From Bacillota bacterium (GTDB lineage Bacteria > Bacillota > Clostridia > TANB77 > CAG-465), in contig JAEYPQ010000007.1 in NCBI GenBank assembly GCA_023410645.1, positions 1 to 64,000 of the forward strand: DNA of 64,000 nt, written 5' to 3'. The translations under genes and the position numbers were made by a program. Below are positions 37,116 to 49,100 of the stretch, in pieces. Every line of letters starts with the position of its first letter. The stretch's first letter is position 1. Under the pieces are notes generated by a model, which worked only from the letters and a program-made list of their open reading frames with translations, made no database searches and was not told the DNA's origin.

Positions 37116-39233
37116 TTAACATGGTGCATAAAAAAAACTGTACTTGCTTCTACATCTTGTAAAGCCAATCCTATATATATGTTCTTCAATTTCTTTTTTT
37201 GTAATGTCACTAAATATATTATCTGCTTTAATCCAAAATTTTATTGCTTCTTGAATAAGGAACTTAGCCAGTTCGCACTCTTGTTGCGTAACAGAATTAG
37301 CCTCGTAATTATTTACATGTTGAACGTATTGACATATCCCTCCACACAAATATCTTGCCCAACAGTTTTTACAACCAAACTTCGAATCAACTTGTGCTAC
37401 AAAGGGTACTTTGAAATTATTATAAAATACATTTTTCTCGAAGTCTGCTATCTTCATACTTTCTTCTCCATTAAATGAATCACATGGATAAATACATGCA
37501 TCATTTCCAACACTAAAAATATGCTCACTAGCTCCACATCTTTTTACAATTACTCGGTCTCCTAAATAAGTCCTTATGAAAAACCTGCCGGCATAATCAA
37601 GAGGCATAAGCATAGATTTTAAATATGAGGTATCTCCCTGAGCTGCGGCTTCGAAAATGAAATCAAATAATTCTTTATATCCTTCCTTTAGCATATCAAT
37701 ATTTTTCATTGTTAAAGCGTATGAGGAATATTCAGGAGCACGAACAGGTTTAATAACTATGTTGTGTATATCAAGATCATCAATAAAATGTAAAAATAAC
37801 TCTTTGATATTCACATTATTAGAAGTTATTACACAAGAAATACCTGTCTCTGTTGGCCAATCATGTTCCTCCAACCTTTTTATTGTATTTACAATTCTGT
37901 CATATGTTCCATTACCATTTTTATCTACTCTTATATTATCATTTGTCTTCTTATCTCCATCAATACTAAAGCCAACATATGGATTATTATATTTCAACCA
38001 TTCAAGTTGAGAATCAGTTATATTTGTACCATTTGTTAAGCATCCGAATGAAATATATAAGTCAGATATTTTTTGATATGATGATATTATATGATGCATA
38101 TCTTGAACTGCTGAAAAGTTTGCAGTTGGTTCTCCACCTATATAATTATCGATGTGAAGTTTTATATTTTCATTTCCATTAATAATGTAATCCGCAATTT
38201 CAGTAATCTTTTCTCTTGCTAATGCCGACTTTTCTTCTTTGCAATGATCTGAAAAACAATATTTACAAGCAAGATTACATTTCCTATCACCCAAATATGA
38301 TAATATTACATCATTAATATTTTGTATACTCATATATTTAGATTTCATTAAAGTAGAAAATTCTCTTTCCTTTTGTCGTTCCCAATCACGTAATTGATTA
38401 AAATTTTCAAGTAGTATCATACCTACTTCAGCTGATAACTTACTTAAATCATTACCATTATAATATTTTATTATATTTTCTAGATCCGGATAAAGAGAAA
38501 CAAAAGATCTATCACATGATTTAAATAAATAAGGTTGATTATCAATATCAAATACAAAAATATTCTTTTTATCTTGTTCATTATATATTTGCAAATCTCT
38601 TTTTAAGTAAGTTTCTTTATTTACAATATTTCTTGCATAATTTTTTGTGTATTCTAATGCATTTTCTAACTCATTGCTAAAATTAAAGTTATTGACTTCT
38701 GTAGTTTTTCCATTATTACTATAATCAGAAAATATAATAGTAAAATCAGGATTATCGTAATTTTTTACAAGAGATAAGATTTCATTACACAAATCATGGT
38801 CAGTAGTTACATTTATATTGTAACCGCAAGACCTTAACTTACTTAATATTGTAAATACAAAATCGCAGTATAAGGAGACATCCATTTTTTTTTGAAATTT
38901 CATACTAAATTCTAATAAATTCCCAGTCATATAATTTGTTGCTAATTTTGAGTCTTTCATATAAATCTTATTAACACTAATAGATTGCAAAATCTCATCC
39001 ATCTTGTCAGATACATTATCAGATACTATGATCAAATCAAAATCTGATAATATTTCAACAATACCTAAATAATTGGTATTATCAATATTAATATTAGGTA
39101 ACAAATTATTTATTATTAATTTGTTCCTTCCTTCTGATATCCGTATCAAAGGTACGAATTCAAATAAATTTTTATATCTCGATATAATTTCTGGATAAAT
39201 TGAATTGTTACTTAATACAGCAGCTTTTAACAT
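37116..39233 (-). CDS. Radical SAM/SPASM peptide maturase-like protein
   Basis: 705 residues from the ATG at 39233; the ATG at 39248 is passed over because GGAGGG between the two is the ribosome site of the second. The N-terminal 110 residues look like a Rossmann-type domain (FDLIIVSDNVSDKMDEI). A stretch near 230 (FVFDIDNQPYLFKSC) is like the N-terminal region of peptide maturases. The 4Fe-4S SAM motif is CNLACKYC (about 320), and the C-terminal SPASM region has CGASEHIF, CIYPCDSF and CKNCWARYLCGGIC for extra clusters. Such enzymes build thioether or C-C links in ribosomal peptides. No substrate peptide gene is evident next to it. Confidence 0.85.
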   Translation of the reverse strand: MLKAAVLSNNSIYPEIISRYKNLFEFVPLIRISEGRNKLIINNLLPNINIDNTNYLGIVEILSDFDLIIVSDNVSDKMDEILQSISVNKIYMKDSKLATNYMTGNLLEFSMKFQKKMDVSLYCDFVFTILSKLRSCGYNINVTTDHDLCNEILSLVKNYDNPDFTIIFSDYSNNGKTTEVNNFNFSNELENALEYTKNYARNIVNKETYLKRDLQIYNEQDKKNIFVFDIDNQPYLFKSCDRSFVSLYPDLENIIKYYNGNDLSKLSAEVGMILLENFNQLRDWERQKEREFSTLMKSKYMSIQNINDVILSYLGDRKCNLACKYCFSDHCKEEKSALAREKITEIADYIINGNENIKLHIDNYIGGEPTANFSAVQDMHHIISSYQKISDLYISFGCLTNGTNITDSQLEWLKYNNPYVGFSIDGDKKTNDNIRVDKNGNGTYDRIVNTIKRLEEHDWPTETGISCVITSNNVNIKELFLHFIDDLDIHNIVIKPVRAPEYSSYALTMKNIDMLKEGYKELFDFIFEAAAQGDTSYLKSMLMPLDYAGRFFIRTYLGDRVIVKRCGASEHIFSVGNDACIYPCDSFNGEESMKIADFEKNVFYNNFKVPFVAQVDSKFGCKNCWARYLCGGICQYVQHVNNYEANSVTQQECELAKFLIQEAIKFWIKADNIFSDITKKEIEEHIYRIGFTRCRSKYSFFYAPC

Positions 39234-39411
39234 GTTTTTTCCCTCCATTGATTATAATATTTATTAATTATCTATTCAATTTCTAATTTAACAAAATCCG
39301 TTAAATTTATAAAAGAAATATGTTAAATTTTACATCTAGTATAAAAAATTGTAAATATTTTAAAATTCATTCGACAAAAAAAAGCAAAAGTAGACACTTT
39401 CATAAAAAATA

Positions 39412-39439
39412 AAATGGACTATTTTTAAATAGTCCATTT
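39412..39439 (-). terminator. Terminator after the small membrane protein gene
   Basis: AAATGGACTATTT (39412-39424) pairs with AAATAGTCCATTT (39427-39439), two-base loop, directly after the stop at 39446. It separates the giant-protein operon from the radical SAM gene. Confidence 0.8.
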
Positions 39440-39445
39440 ATTTGA

Positions 39446-39847
39446 TTACTTAACAATTTCATATCTTACATTAACAGCTTCGTTTAATTCTTTAGTAATT
39501 CCTGATTTAAATGTATAAACTTGATCTTTATCAATTTTATCTATATAAGCTATAAAATCTGCAATTTCTTTACCTTCTTTATCAGTAAATATAAGATTTA
39601 ACTTAACATTTTCTTTAAGTTGTCCTTTATTTTTTACGTCTGCTGTTACCCAAGAAAGTCCACCATTTTGTGTGATTGTAGTATTTGATATTTCCAAATC
39701 CTCAACCCTTTTTACACTTGTTAAACTATCTTTTTTCAATAAGTTACTTAGTGCAAAAATAGCTACCATTACTATAACAACAGTTAATATAATTATTGTT
39801 ATTATACTCATTTTCCTTCTTTTGTTATCAATATCCTTATTTTTCAA
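39446..39847 (-). CDS. Small membrane protein with extracellular FxLYD/Ig-like domain
   Basis: About 133 residues. The reading from an ATG at 39862 has GGAGGG as codons 2-3, and a TTG at 39847 sits at ideal distance from it, so the TTG is the probable start. A Lys/Arg-rich head is followed by one helix (IITIIILTVVIVMVAIFALS) and a beta-sandwich-like domain (LSWVTADVKNKGQLKENVKL, FIAYIDKIDKDQVYTFKSGI) similar to FxLYD/DUF3426-type domains. It lies 27 bases after the giant protein gene, so it may help hold or export that protein. Confidence 0.62.
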   Translation of the reverse strand: MKNKDIDNKRRKMSIITIIILTVVIVMVAIFALSNLLKKDSLTSVKRVEDLEISNTTITQNGGLSWVTADVKNKGQLKENVKLNLIFTDKEGKEIADFIAYIDKIDKDQVYTFKSGITKELNEAVNVRYEIVK

Positions 39848-39874
39848 TTTTATTCCCTCCATTTTTGCAACTAG

Positions 39875-42800
39875 TTAAGGTGTTATTACAATTCTTGTAG
39901 AAACACTTGTAGATGTTGAACCTGTATAATATGTTGAATTAAATACTGAACTTAATCCTCTAATCATCCAATTATTTGGATTATATGGCAGGTTATGATT
40001 TCCACTTACAAAATTACTAGTTTCTTTTGTTCCATCTCCAAGTATGCTTCTAGACATATCCGTAGGTGTACCTTCCACATAAGCATCATAGTATTTTTCA
40101 TCTGGCATTACTGTAAATCCACTTGATGATACTTGCCTTCCACTGTTTGACATTACAGCTTCATACATTGCTGAAGATGACATATCATATATTCCTGTTA
40201 TATTTCCAGTCGTTGATTGATTTACATTGGAAATATAATTTCCTGCACCACTAGTATTTGTTGTATTAGCAGTCATTGCCTTATTTGTTCCATATTGTGA
40301 CGCTGAAAGATATGCAATTGCAGCATTATCTATTCCTTTTATAACATGCGAGTCTATATTATTTGTAGATAATCCATAAATATTATTTTGATTTTGCATC
40401 TGTCTAGCAATATCAAAAAATTGTGATATTCTTACACTTCTAATTGTGTTAAGATTTGGTTTTATTGTAAGTGATGTAACTGATCCTGTAACCTTATATT
40501 TACCTGCCCAAAATCCTGAAATTTCTTTATCGCCGAAAGTAAATGATGGATGTGTATAATATTCTGTCACTCCTGCTCCTTCTGTATCTTTTTGGACACC
40601 GGTTGTTTCCGTACCTTTCTCAAATTCAATATCTATTGTTCTAAACGATGTTCCAACAGGTATTTTGTATTTAAATCTTGGTACCCAAACTAAATATGCT
40701 AATATATCTGCCTCGTATACTTCTTTATCGTCAGATTCATGACTTAAATAATATTCCCTTGTCTTTGTACCATTTGCTTTTACAAGTACCGCATTTGCCC
40801 ACATTTTATCTTTATATGAATACCAATCAGATAAATTATCTAGATTAACTTTTATCCACTTTGCACCATCCCATTTTATTGGTATCATATTTACATCTAA
40901 TTCTGGTTCATTTACTTGCTCTTTGTCTACAATTTCAACAATTCTTCTTAACTTTACTGTCTCATTACTATTATAATATTCAATTATATATTTACCAGAA
41001 GTTAAATTACTTAAATTATATGTTTCATTACCAGAACCACTAGATATTAATTCATTATTATAACTCTTTATACTGAATTTAAGTGAATCTTGCCCTATAT
41101 AATTTATATCATTTAAACTTACTAAGTTATTTGTACCAGTATATATCCTATCTTGAATATCGGATCTTAACGTAATTTTGCTTGGTGTTATTATTATTCT
41201 TGATGATACTGTTGAAGTAGCAGCTCCAGTGTGATATGTTGAATTAAACATTGATGAATATCCTCTTATCATCCATGCATTTGTTCCATAAGGTAAATTA
41301 TGTACTGTTCCACCGAAATCCTTGGTTTCAACTGTAGCATCTCCAAGTATACTTCTTGTATAATCAGTAGCTGTTCCTTCTTTATATAAATCGTAATACT
41401 TCTTATCAGGTAGTATACCAAATCCACTTGTTCCAAGCTGATTTGAATTATTGGACATTACTTGCTCATATCCAGCTGTAGAATACATATCATATATACC
41501 AGTTATATTTCCAGTAGTTGTTTGATTAATATTAGATATATAGTTTCCTGCACCTGTAGTGTGAGATGAGTTTGCAGTAATAGTCTTATTTGTTCCATAT
41601 TCAGATGTTGCTAAATATGCAATTGCGCCATTATCTATTCCTTTTGTTATATGAGTATCTACCATATTTGTTGATAAACCAAATACATTTCCTGTATTTT
41701 GCATTTGTCTTGAAGCATTAAATATCTGAGATACAGTTAAAGTTCTAAGTGAAGTAAGATTTGGTTTTATTGTAAGTGCACTTACAGAACCCGTAGTTTT
41801 AAATTTACCTACCCAATACCCTCTTAACTGTTCTCCACCAAAATCAAATGATGGATGTGTATAATATTCTGTTATACCAGCACCTTCGACATCTGAATTT
41901 ACTCCTGTAGTTTCAGTACCTTTCTCAAATTTTATATCAATTGTTCTAAGTCCACTTCCAACTGGTATTCTGTATTTGTATCTTGGTATCCAAACCAAGT
42001 ATGTCAATATATCTGCCTCATATACCTCTTTACCTATTGCTTCATCACTTAAGTAGTAAGCTCTTGTCTTTGTACCACTTGCTTTTACAAGTACTGCATT
42101 CGCCCATTTTTTATCTTTATATGAATACCAATCTGTAGTACTATTATTATTTGCCTTTACCCATTTTGCACCATCCCATTTTATTGGTATCATATTTGCA
42201 TCCAATTCTGGTACATTTGCATCTTCAATTTCATTGATAGTGACATCTCTTACACATCTTACTGATTTATCTTGGTTTATGTACTCAACTGTATATTTCC
42301 CTGCAGTTAATACTTTCAAGTTATACTCATTATTTTGAGTTCCCTCAAATATAACTTGCTTATCTTTTATAATTTGGAAGGACAATAAATCTTGTCCAAC
42401 GTAATTAACATTATTTAAACTTACAATATTATCAGTACCAGCATCCATATTATTTACTAAATTGGTTTTAAGAGATATAACACTTGGTACTATTATAGCT
42501 CTAGCTCCAACAGTACTACTTGCAGCACCAGTAAAATATGTTGAGTTAAATGTTGATGAATATCCTCTTATCATAAAACTATTTGTACCATATGGTAAAT
42601 TATGATTTCCATTTACATATCCCGATGTTTCTTTTGTTGCATCTCCAAGTATACTTCTTGTATAATCAGTAGCTACACCGTCCTGATATAGATCATAATA
42701 CTTTTCGTCTGGTAGTACCGCAAATCCACTATTTGCTAAATATTTCGAACTATTGCTCATTACATATTCATGCATAGATGAGTTTGACATATCATATATT

Positions 42801-45800
42801 CCTGTAATATTGCCAGTTGTAGATTGTACTATATTTGCAATATAGTTCCCTGCTCCAGTAGTATATGACGTATTAGCAGTAATATTCTTATTTATTCCAT
42901 ATTGAGATGCTGACAAATATGAAACTGCTGCTGCATCTATTCCTTTAATTAAGTGAGTATCGACAGTATTAGTTGATAAACCATAAATATTATTTTGATT
43001 TTGCATTTGTTTTATATATGTAAAGAATTGCGATATTGTGCTACTCCTTATACTTGTCAGATTAGGCTTTATTGTCATTGATGTCAATGAACCAGTAACT
43101 TTAAATTTCCCAATCCAATATCCTTTTAGTTGTTCTCCACCAAAATCAAACGATGGATGTGTATAATATTCTGTAATTCCTGCTCCATTGGTACTTGCAG
43201 ATACACCAGTTGTCTCAGTTCCTTTTTCAAATTTTATATCTATGCTTCTAAACCCAGTACCAGTAGAAATTTTATATTTAAATCTTGGTATCCATACATA
43301 ATAAGCTAATATATCGCTCTCATATACTTCTTTTCCTATTGCTTCATCACTTAAGTAATAATCTCTTGTTTTAGTTCCACTTGCTTTTACAAGTACCGCA
43401 TTTGCCCAACTTTGATCCTTGTATGAGTACCAGTCTGTCTTGCTACTTGCATTAGCTTTTACCCATTTTGCACCATCCCATTTTATTGGTATCATATTTA
43501 TATCTAATATCGGTGCATTTAGATTCTCTGATTCTGTTATAAATAAGTTTCTAGTACATTTTGCTGTATTATTTGAATTACTGTATTCAATTCTATATCT
43601 TCCAGCTTCCAATTGTTTCAAATTATATTCAGCTGAAGAGTTTCCAGAATAAATAAGTTCGTCATCTCTAAATATCTTGTATTTTAATTCATCTTGTCCT
43701 TTATATGTAACATCATTAATACTTACTATATTATCAGTACCAGCATCCATATTGTTTATCAGATTATTTTTTAAAGACATTTTACTTGATGTTATTATTA
43801 CTCTAGCCCCAACAGTCGCACTTGCTGCACCTGTGTAATATGTTGAATTAAATGTTGATGGATAACCTCTTAACATAAAACTATTTGTAGCATATGGTAA
43901 ATTATGATTTCCACTTACATATCCTGAAGTTTCTTTTGTTGCATCTCCAAGTATACTTCTTGCATAATTATTAGCAGCACCCTCCTCATAAAGATCGTAG
44001 TATTTTTCGTCTGGCAATATACTAAATCCACTACTTCCAAGTTGCTTTGAATTATTTGACATTGCAAACTCATGCATAGCTGAATTTGACATATCATATA
44101 TTCCCGTTGTATTTCCAGTTGTAGATTGTGCTACATTTGCTGTATAATTTCCGGCACCTGTTACATATGATGTACTTGCAGTCATATTTTTATTTATTCC
44201 ATACTGTGATGCTGATAAATATGATATTGCTGCATCATCAATTCCCTTTGTTAAATGTGAATCAACAGCGGTAGTTGATAATCCATATATATTTCCTTCT
44301 TTTTGTAATTGTCTTGAAGTATTGAAAAATTGTGATATATTTGTACTTCTTATACTTGTTAAATTTGGTTTTATTGTTAATGTACTTAATGAGCCTGTAA
44401 CTTTAAACTTACCTACCCAATATCCTTGTAACTCTTCACCACCAAATGTAAATGATGGGTGTGTATAATATTCTATTACCGCTGCACCAAGTGTATCACT
44501 GCTTACTCCTGTTGTCTGAGTACCTTTTTCAAATTTAATATCTACTGCTTTAAATCCAGATCCATCGGGTATTTTATATTTATATCTTGGTATCCATACC
44601 AAATAAGCAAGTATATCTGATTCTAGAACTTCTTTATTTATAGCATCATCACTTAAGTAATATTCTCTAGTATTAATACCTTTATCTTTTACAAGTACTG
44701 CGTTTGCCCATAGTTTGTCTTTATATGAGTACCAATCTGCTTTACTATTTGAATTTGCTTTTACCCATTTTGCACCATCCCATTTTATTGGTATCATATT
44801 TGCATCTAACTCTGGTGCATTTAGCACTTCACCTTCAATTATATTAATATTTCTAATACATTTAGAAGTCCCCTTTTGATTTGTATACTCTATTTTATAT
44901 TTACCTGCTATAAGGTCTTTTAAATTATATTGGTCATTTGAATTTCCCGTATAAATAATTTCATTATCTTTAATAATGTTAAAGTGTATATCACCTTGTC
45001 CTTTATATTCTACATCATTTAAACTTATAATGTTATCAGTACCCTCATCCATATTATCTAGTAGATTAGATTTTAAAATCATGGTACTAGGAGTTATAAT
45101 AAATCTTGCTCCAACTGTTGTTGACGCTGCTCCAGTATAATATGTTGAGTTAAATGCTGAAGAGTATCCCCTTAACATAAAGCTATTTGTACTGTATGGT
45201 AAGTTATGATTTCCACTTACAAATTTTGAAGTCTCACCTGTTGCATCTCCAAGTATACTTCTTGTATAATCAGTAGCTGAACCCTCATTATATAGATCAT
45301 AATATTTTTCGTCTGGTAATATACTAAATCCACTACTTCCTAATTTCTTAGAATTATTGCTCATTACAAATTCATGCATAGCTGATGTAGACATATCATA
45401 TATTCCTGTTATATTTCCAGTTGTAGATTGTGCTACATTTGTAATATAGTTTCCTGCTCCAGTAGTATATGAAGCATTAGCAGTAATATTTTTATTTATT
45501 CCAAATTGCGAAGCTGATAAGTATGAAATTGCAGCGGCATCTATTCCTTTTATTAAATGAGTATCTACCATACTAGTTGATAAACCATACATATTATTCT
45601 TTACTTGCATATTTCTCATAGCATTAAAGAATTGTGAAATGTTAGTACTTCTTATAGAAGTTAGATTTGGTTTACTTGTAATGCTAGTTAATGAGCCTGT
45701 TGATCTAAATTTACTCATCCAATATCCTGTTAATTGTTCACCGCCAAAATCAAATGATGGATGTGTATAATATTCAGTAACTCCAGCACCATTTACATTT

Positions 45801-46133
45801 GAATCTACACCTGTTGTATTGCATAAATATTCATATTTAATATCTACTGTTCTAAATCCGGTTCCTTCTGATATCTTATATTTAAATCTTGGTATCCAAA
45901 CTAAATATGCAAGTATATCAGATTCAAGTATAGGAGTGCCTATCCCTGCTTCCATATAATAATCGCGGCTTTTTATACCACTTTGTTTTACGAGTACTGC
46001 ATTTGCCCATAACTTTCTATCATAAGAGTACCAGGATTCTTCTATATTTTCTGCATCTGCCTTAATCCATGTCTTTTTATCAATATCCCATTTTATTGGT
46101 ATCATTCCATCTTGTAGTTCTGGTTCATTTGCA
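39875..46133 (-). repeat. Five tandem units of about 1.3 kb inside the giant gene
   Basis: The units begin near 46133, 44820, 43520, 42220 and 40910, each with a MIPIKWD start, an ESDILAYLVWIPRFKYKI block, a YYTHPSF-FGGEQL-GYW block, a SILPDEKYYDLY block and a MIRGYSSxFNSTYYTGA end, plus an Ig-like linker of about 90 residues. The last unit stops before the linker. The end block with an Arg-Gly pair and a closing xARxIITP strand recalls the formylglycine-generating-enzyme/C-type-lectin fold; this fold call is inference. Confidence 0.75.
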
Positions 46134-49100
46134 CCTACTATATTTGGATCAATTATTATTATTCTTTCTATAGTTGAAGTAAGTCCAACTTTATCAGTTG
46201 CTATATACCTTATTGTATATTTGCCTTTTTCTAAATCCTTAGTATTATAATCCTGCTCAGAAGAACTAAATATTTCTTCAATATCGTCTTTTATAATCTT
46301 GTAACTAGTTGTAACTTCACCTGCATTATCTGATGCAGTTATATCAGTTATACCAAATTGATAATTTTTATTTAAACCAAACTCATATTTTAAATCAATT
46401 CCATCTTTTAACTTTAACACGGGCGGTATATTATCAATTTTATTAATTAATACCTTATGTGTCTTAGATATATTTCCAGCCTTATCTTTTACTTTTATAT
46501 ATACACTTGTATTATTTTCAAATAGCTTAGATGATTCTTGTTGCCAAGTTAACCCGTCATCAAATGAATAACCTTCTGTATCATGTATACCGAGACCATC
46601 ATCTATTGCATTTACATTTAATGTAACATTAAGTGCCCAATCAGTAGCATTTCCATCAACTGAAATTATATTTGGTGGAGTACTATCTATTTTATCAATT
46701 ACTATTGTAACTGGATTTGATAGATTAGATGCTTCATCCTTTGCTATTACCAAATAAGTACCATTTTTATCAAATGTTTTTTCGCTTGATTTTTGCCAAG
46801 TCTTGCCACTATCGAATGAATACTCTTTCATTCCTGATAGATCATCTGTTGCATCTACAGATAATGTAACTGTATTATTTGTAGGTGAATCTACATTTCC
46901 AGATACAGAATTAATTACCGGAACTACTTTATCTATTTTATCTATTTTTACATTTATAGTTTCAGTTACATTTTCTGCATTATCTTGTATTAAAATATTT
47001 ACTTCTTGATTAGTTGTAAACGTCTTTTTATTTTCATCTTGCCATGTTATTCCATTATCAAATGAATATCTACTTATTCCTGAACCTTCATCAATTGTAT
47101 TTATAGTTAGTATAACGTCTTTATTTGTCCATTCTGTCGGATTACCTTCAACACTGAGTACAGATGGCGCTTCAGTATCTATTTTAATTATAATCATTTT
47201 GGTTTCAGTAGTTACATTTCCTGCTTTATCTTTAACATGTAAGCTATACTGACCGTTTTGTGTATATGTATAAGTACTAGATGTCTGCCAAGTACTATTC
47301 TCATCAAATAGGTATTCTGCAACTCCAGAACCACCTTCATTATCTATTGCCTCAATTTTTACAGTTACTTGTCCAACTCCCCATTTAGTCTTATCTGAAA
47401 CAATTTTAAATGTTGGGGCAATTTTATCTATTTTATCTATTACTACTGTTTTTGCTTCTGAAATATTTCCTGCTTTATCTTTTACGTATATAACAGAAGT
47501 TGTATTACTATTAAATATAAATGAATTGGATTCAGTCCAGAATTTTCCGCCATCAAATGAATATTCCTTTATTCCTGATTCGTTATCAACTGCATTTACT
47601 GTAAGTGTAATATCATGATTAGTCCAAGTTGTACTATTTCCTGTTATATCAAGTATTACTGGTGGTATATCATCAATACCAGTAACTTCGATACTTTTAA
47701 TTTCAGAAATATTTCCAGCTTTATCTCTTACTTTAATATTTACAACTTGATTTGAAGTATATTCTTTTTTAGATTCTTCTTGCCAACTATATCCACCATT
47801 AAATGAATAATCTTTTATTCCACTTACATCATCTTGCGCTGTTATATTAATTGTTGATGTTGTAGAATCGCTAGATAATATTTGACCTAATTCAAATGTT
47901 GGTGCTACTCTATCAATTTTAGTTATATTTACTTCATATGGATCAGAAATGTTACCTACATTATCTTTTACTTTTACAATTACACTTTGATTAGATGTAT
48001 ATTCTTTAGAATTAGAAGTTTGCCAAGTGGAACCATCATCAAATGAATATTCTTTTACTCCAGATAACTCATCTATTGAATCTATTTTTAGTTCTACCTT
48101 ATTTACATATGTATCAGAATTTCCAAGTACATTTCTAATTATTGGTACATCTTTATCAATTTTGCTTACATTAATATCCTCTACTTCAGAGAAATTACCA
48201 GCTTTATCTTTTACTTTTACATTTATTGTTTGATTAGAATCAATAACAATACTTTTTTGAGATTGCCATGACATTCCGCCATCAAATGAGTATGGTTCAT
48301 CTGCAAGTCCAAATCCATTATCTACTGCATTTATAACTAACGTTGCATCATCATATTGCCAATTTGTTGGGTTACCACTTACAGTAAATGTTGGCGCCGT
48401 TTTATCTATTTTATCTATTATCTCTGTATGTACAGCAGACTCATTTAATGCCCTATCTCTTACTTTAATATTAACAGTTTGATTTGTATCAAAGTCCTTA
48501 CTATTTTCTACTTGCCATGTGATTCCATTATCAAATGAATATTCATATATTCCTGATTCATTATCTGTGGCATCAACTATTAATTTAATTGTATTATTTG
48601 TCTCTTCAACTGAATTTCCAGACACGTTTTGAATTTGAGGCAAGTTTTTATCTATTTTTTCAATATTAACTATTACTGGATCTGTTATATTATCAACATT
48701 ATCCTTTATTTGTACAGATACTATTTGATTTTCGGAAAATGTTTTACTATTTTGCTCTTGCCAAGTAGTACCTTCATCAAATGAGTATTCTTTTATTCCA
48801 GCACCTGTATCTATTGAAGATACAATAAGAGTTACATCTTGATTTGTCCACTCTGACACATTCCCTTCAATATTTAAAACAGATGGCGAATCAGTATCTA
48901 TTTTCACAATTATCATTTTTTCATCAGTTGTGATATTTAAAGCATTATCTTTTACCTTTATACTATAAATACCATCTTTTGTATATGTATAACTATTAGA
49001 AGATTGCCAAGTACCATTTTCTTCAAATTGATATTCTTTTACGCCACTTAAATCGTCTGTTGCATTAATAGTTATTTTTACATTTCCAGGTGTCCACTCA

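Noticed and set aside
39323..39403. 26-codon frame before the radical SAM gene as a peptide substrate
   Set aside because: No ribosome site, no repeated Cys/Gly pattern or leader, and it lies just before an AT-only stretch.
43915..44097. Open frames inside the giant gene on the same strand and on the plus strand
   Set aside because: They follow the repeat period of the giant gene, lack ribosome sites and have no protein-like composition; they are shadows of the long frame.
39875..46133. Diversity-generating retroelement target (variable C-type-lectin ends)
   Set aside because: Differences among the five units are spread out, not focused on AAC/AAT codons, and no reverse transcriptase or template repeat is present in the window.
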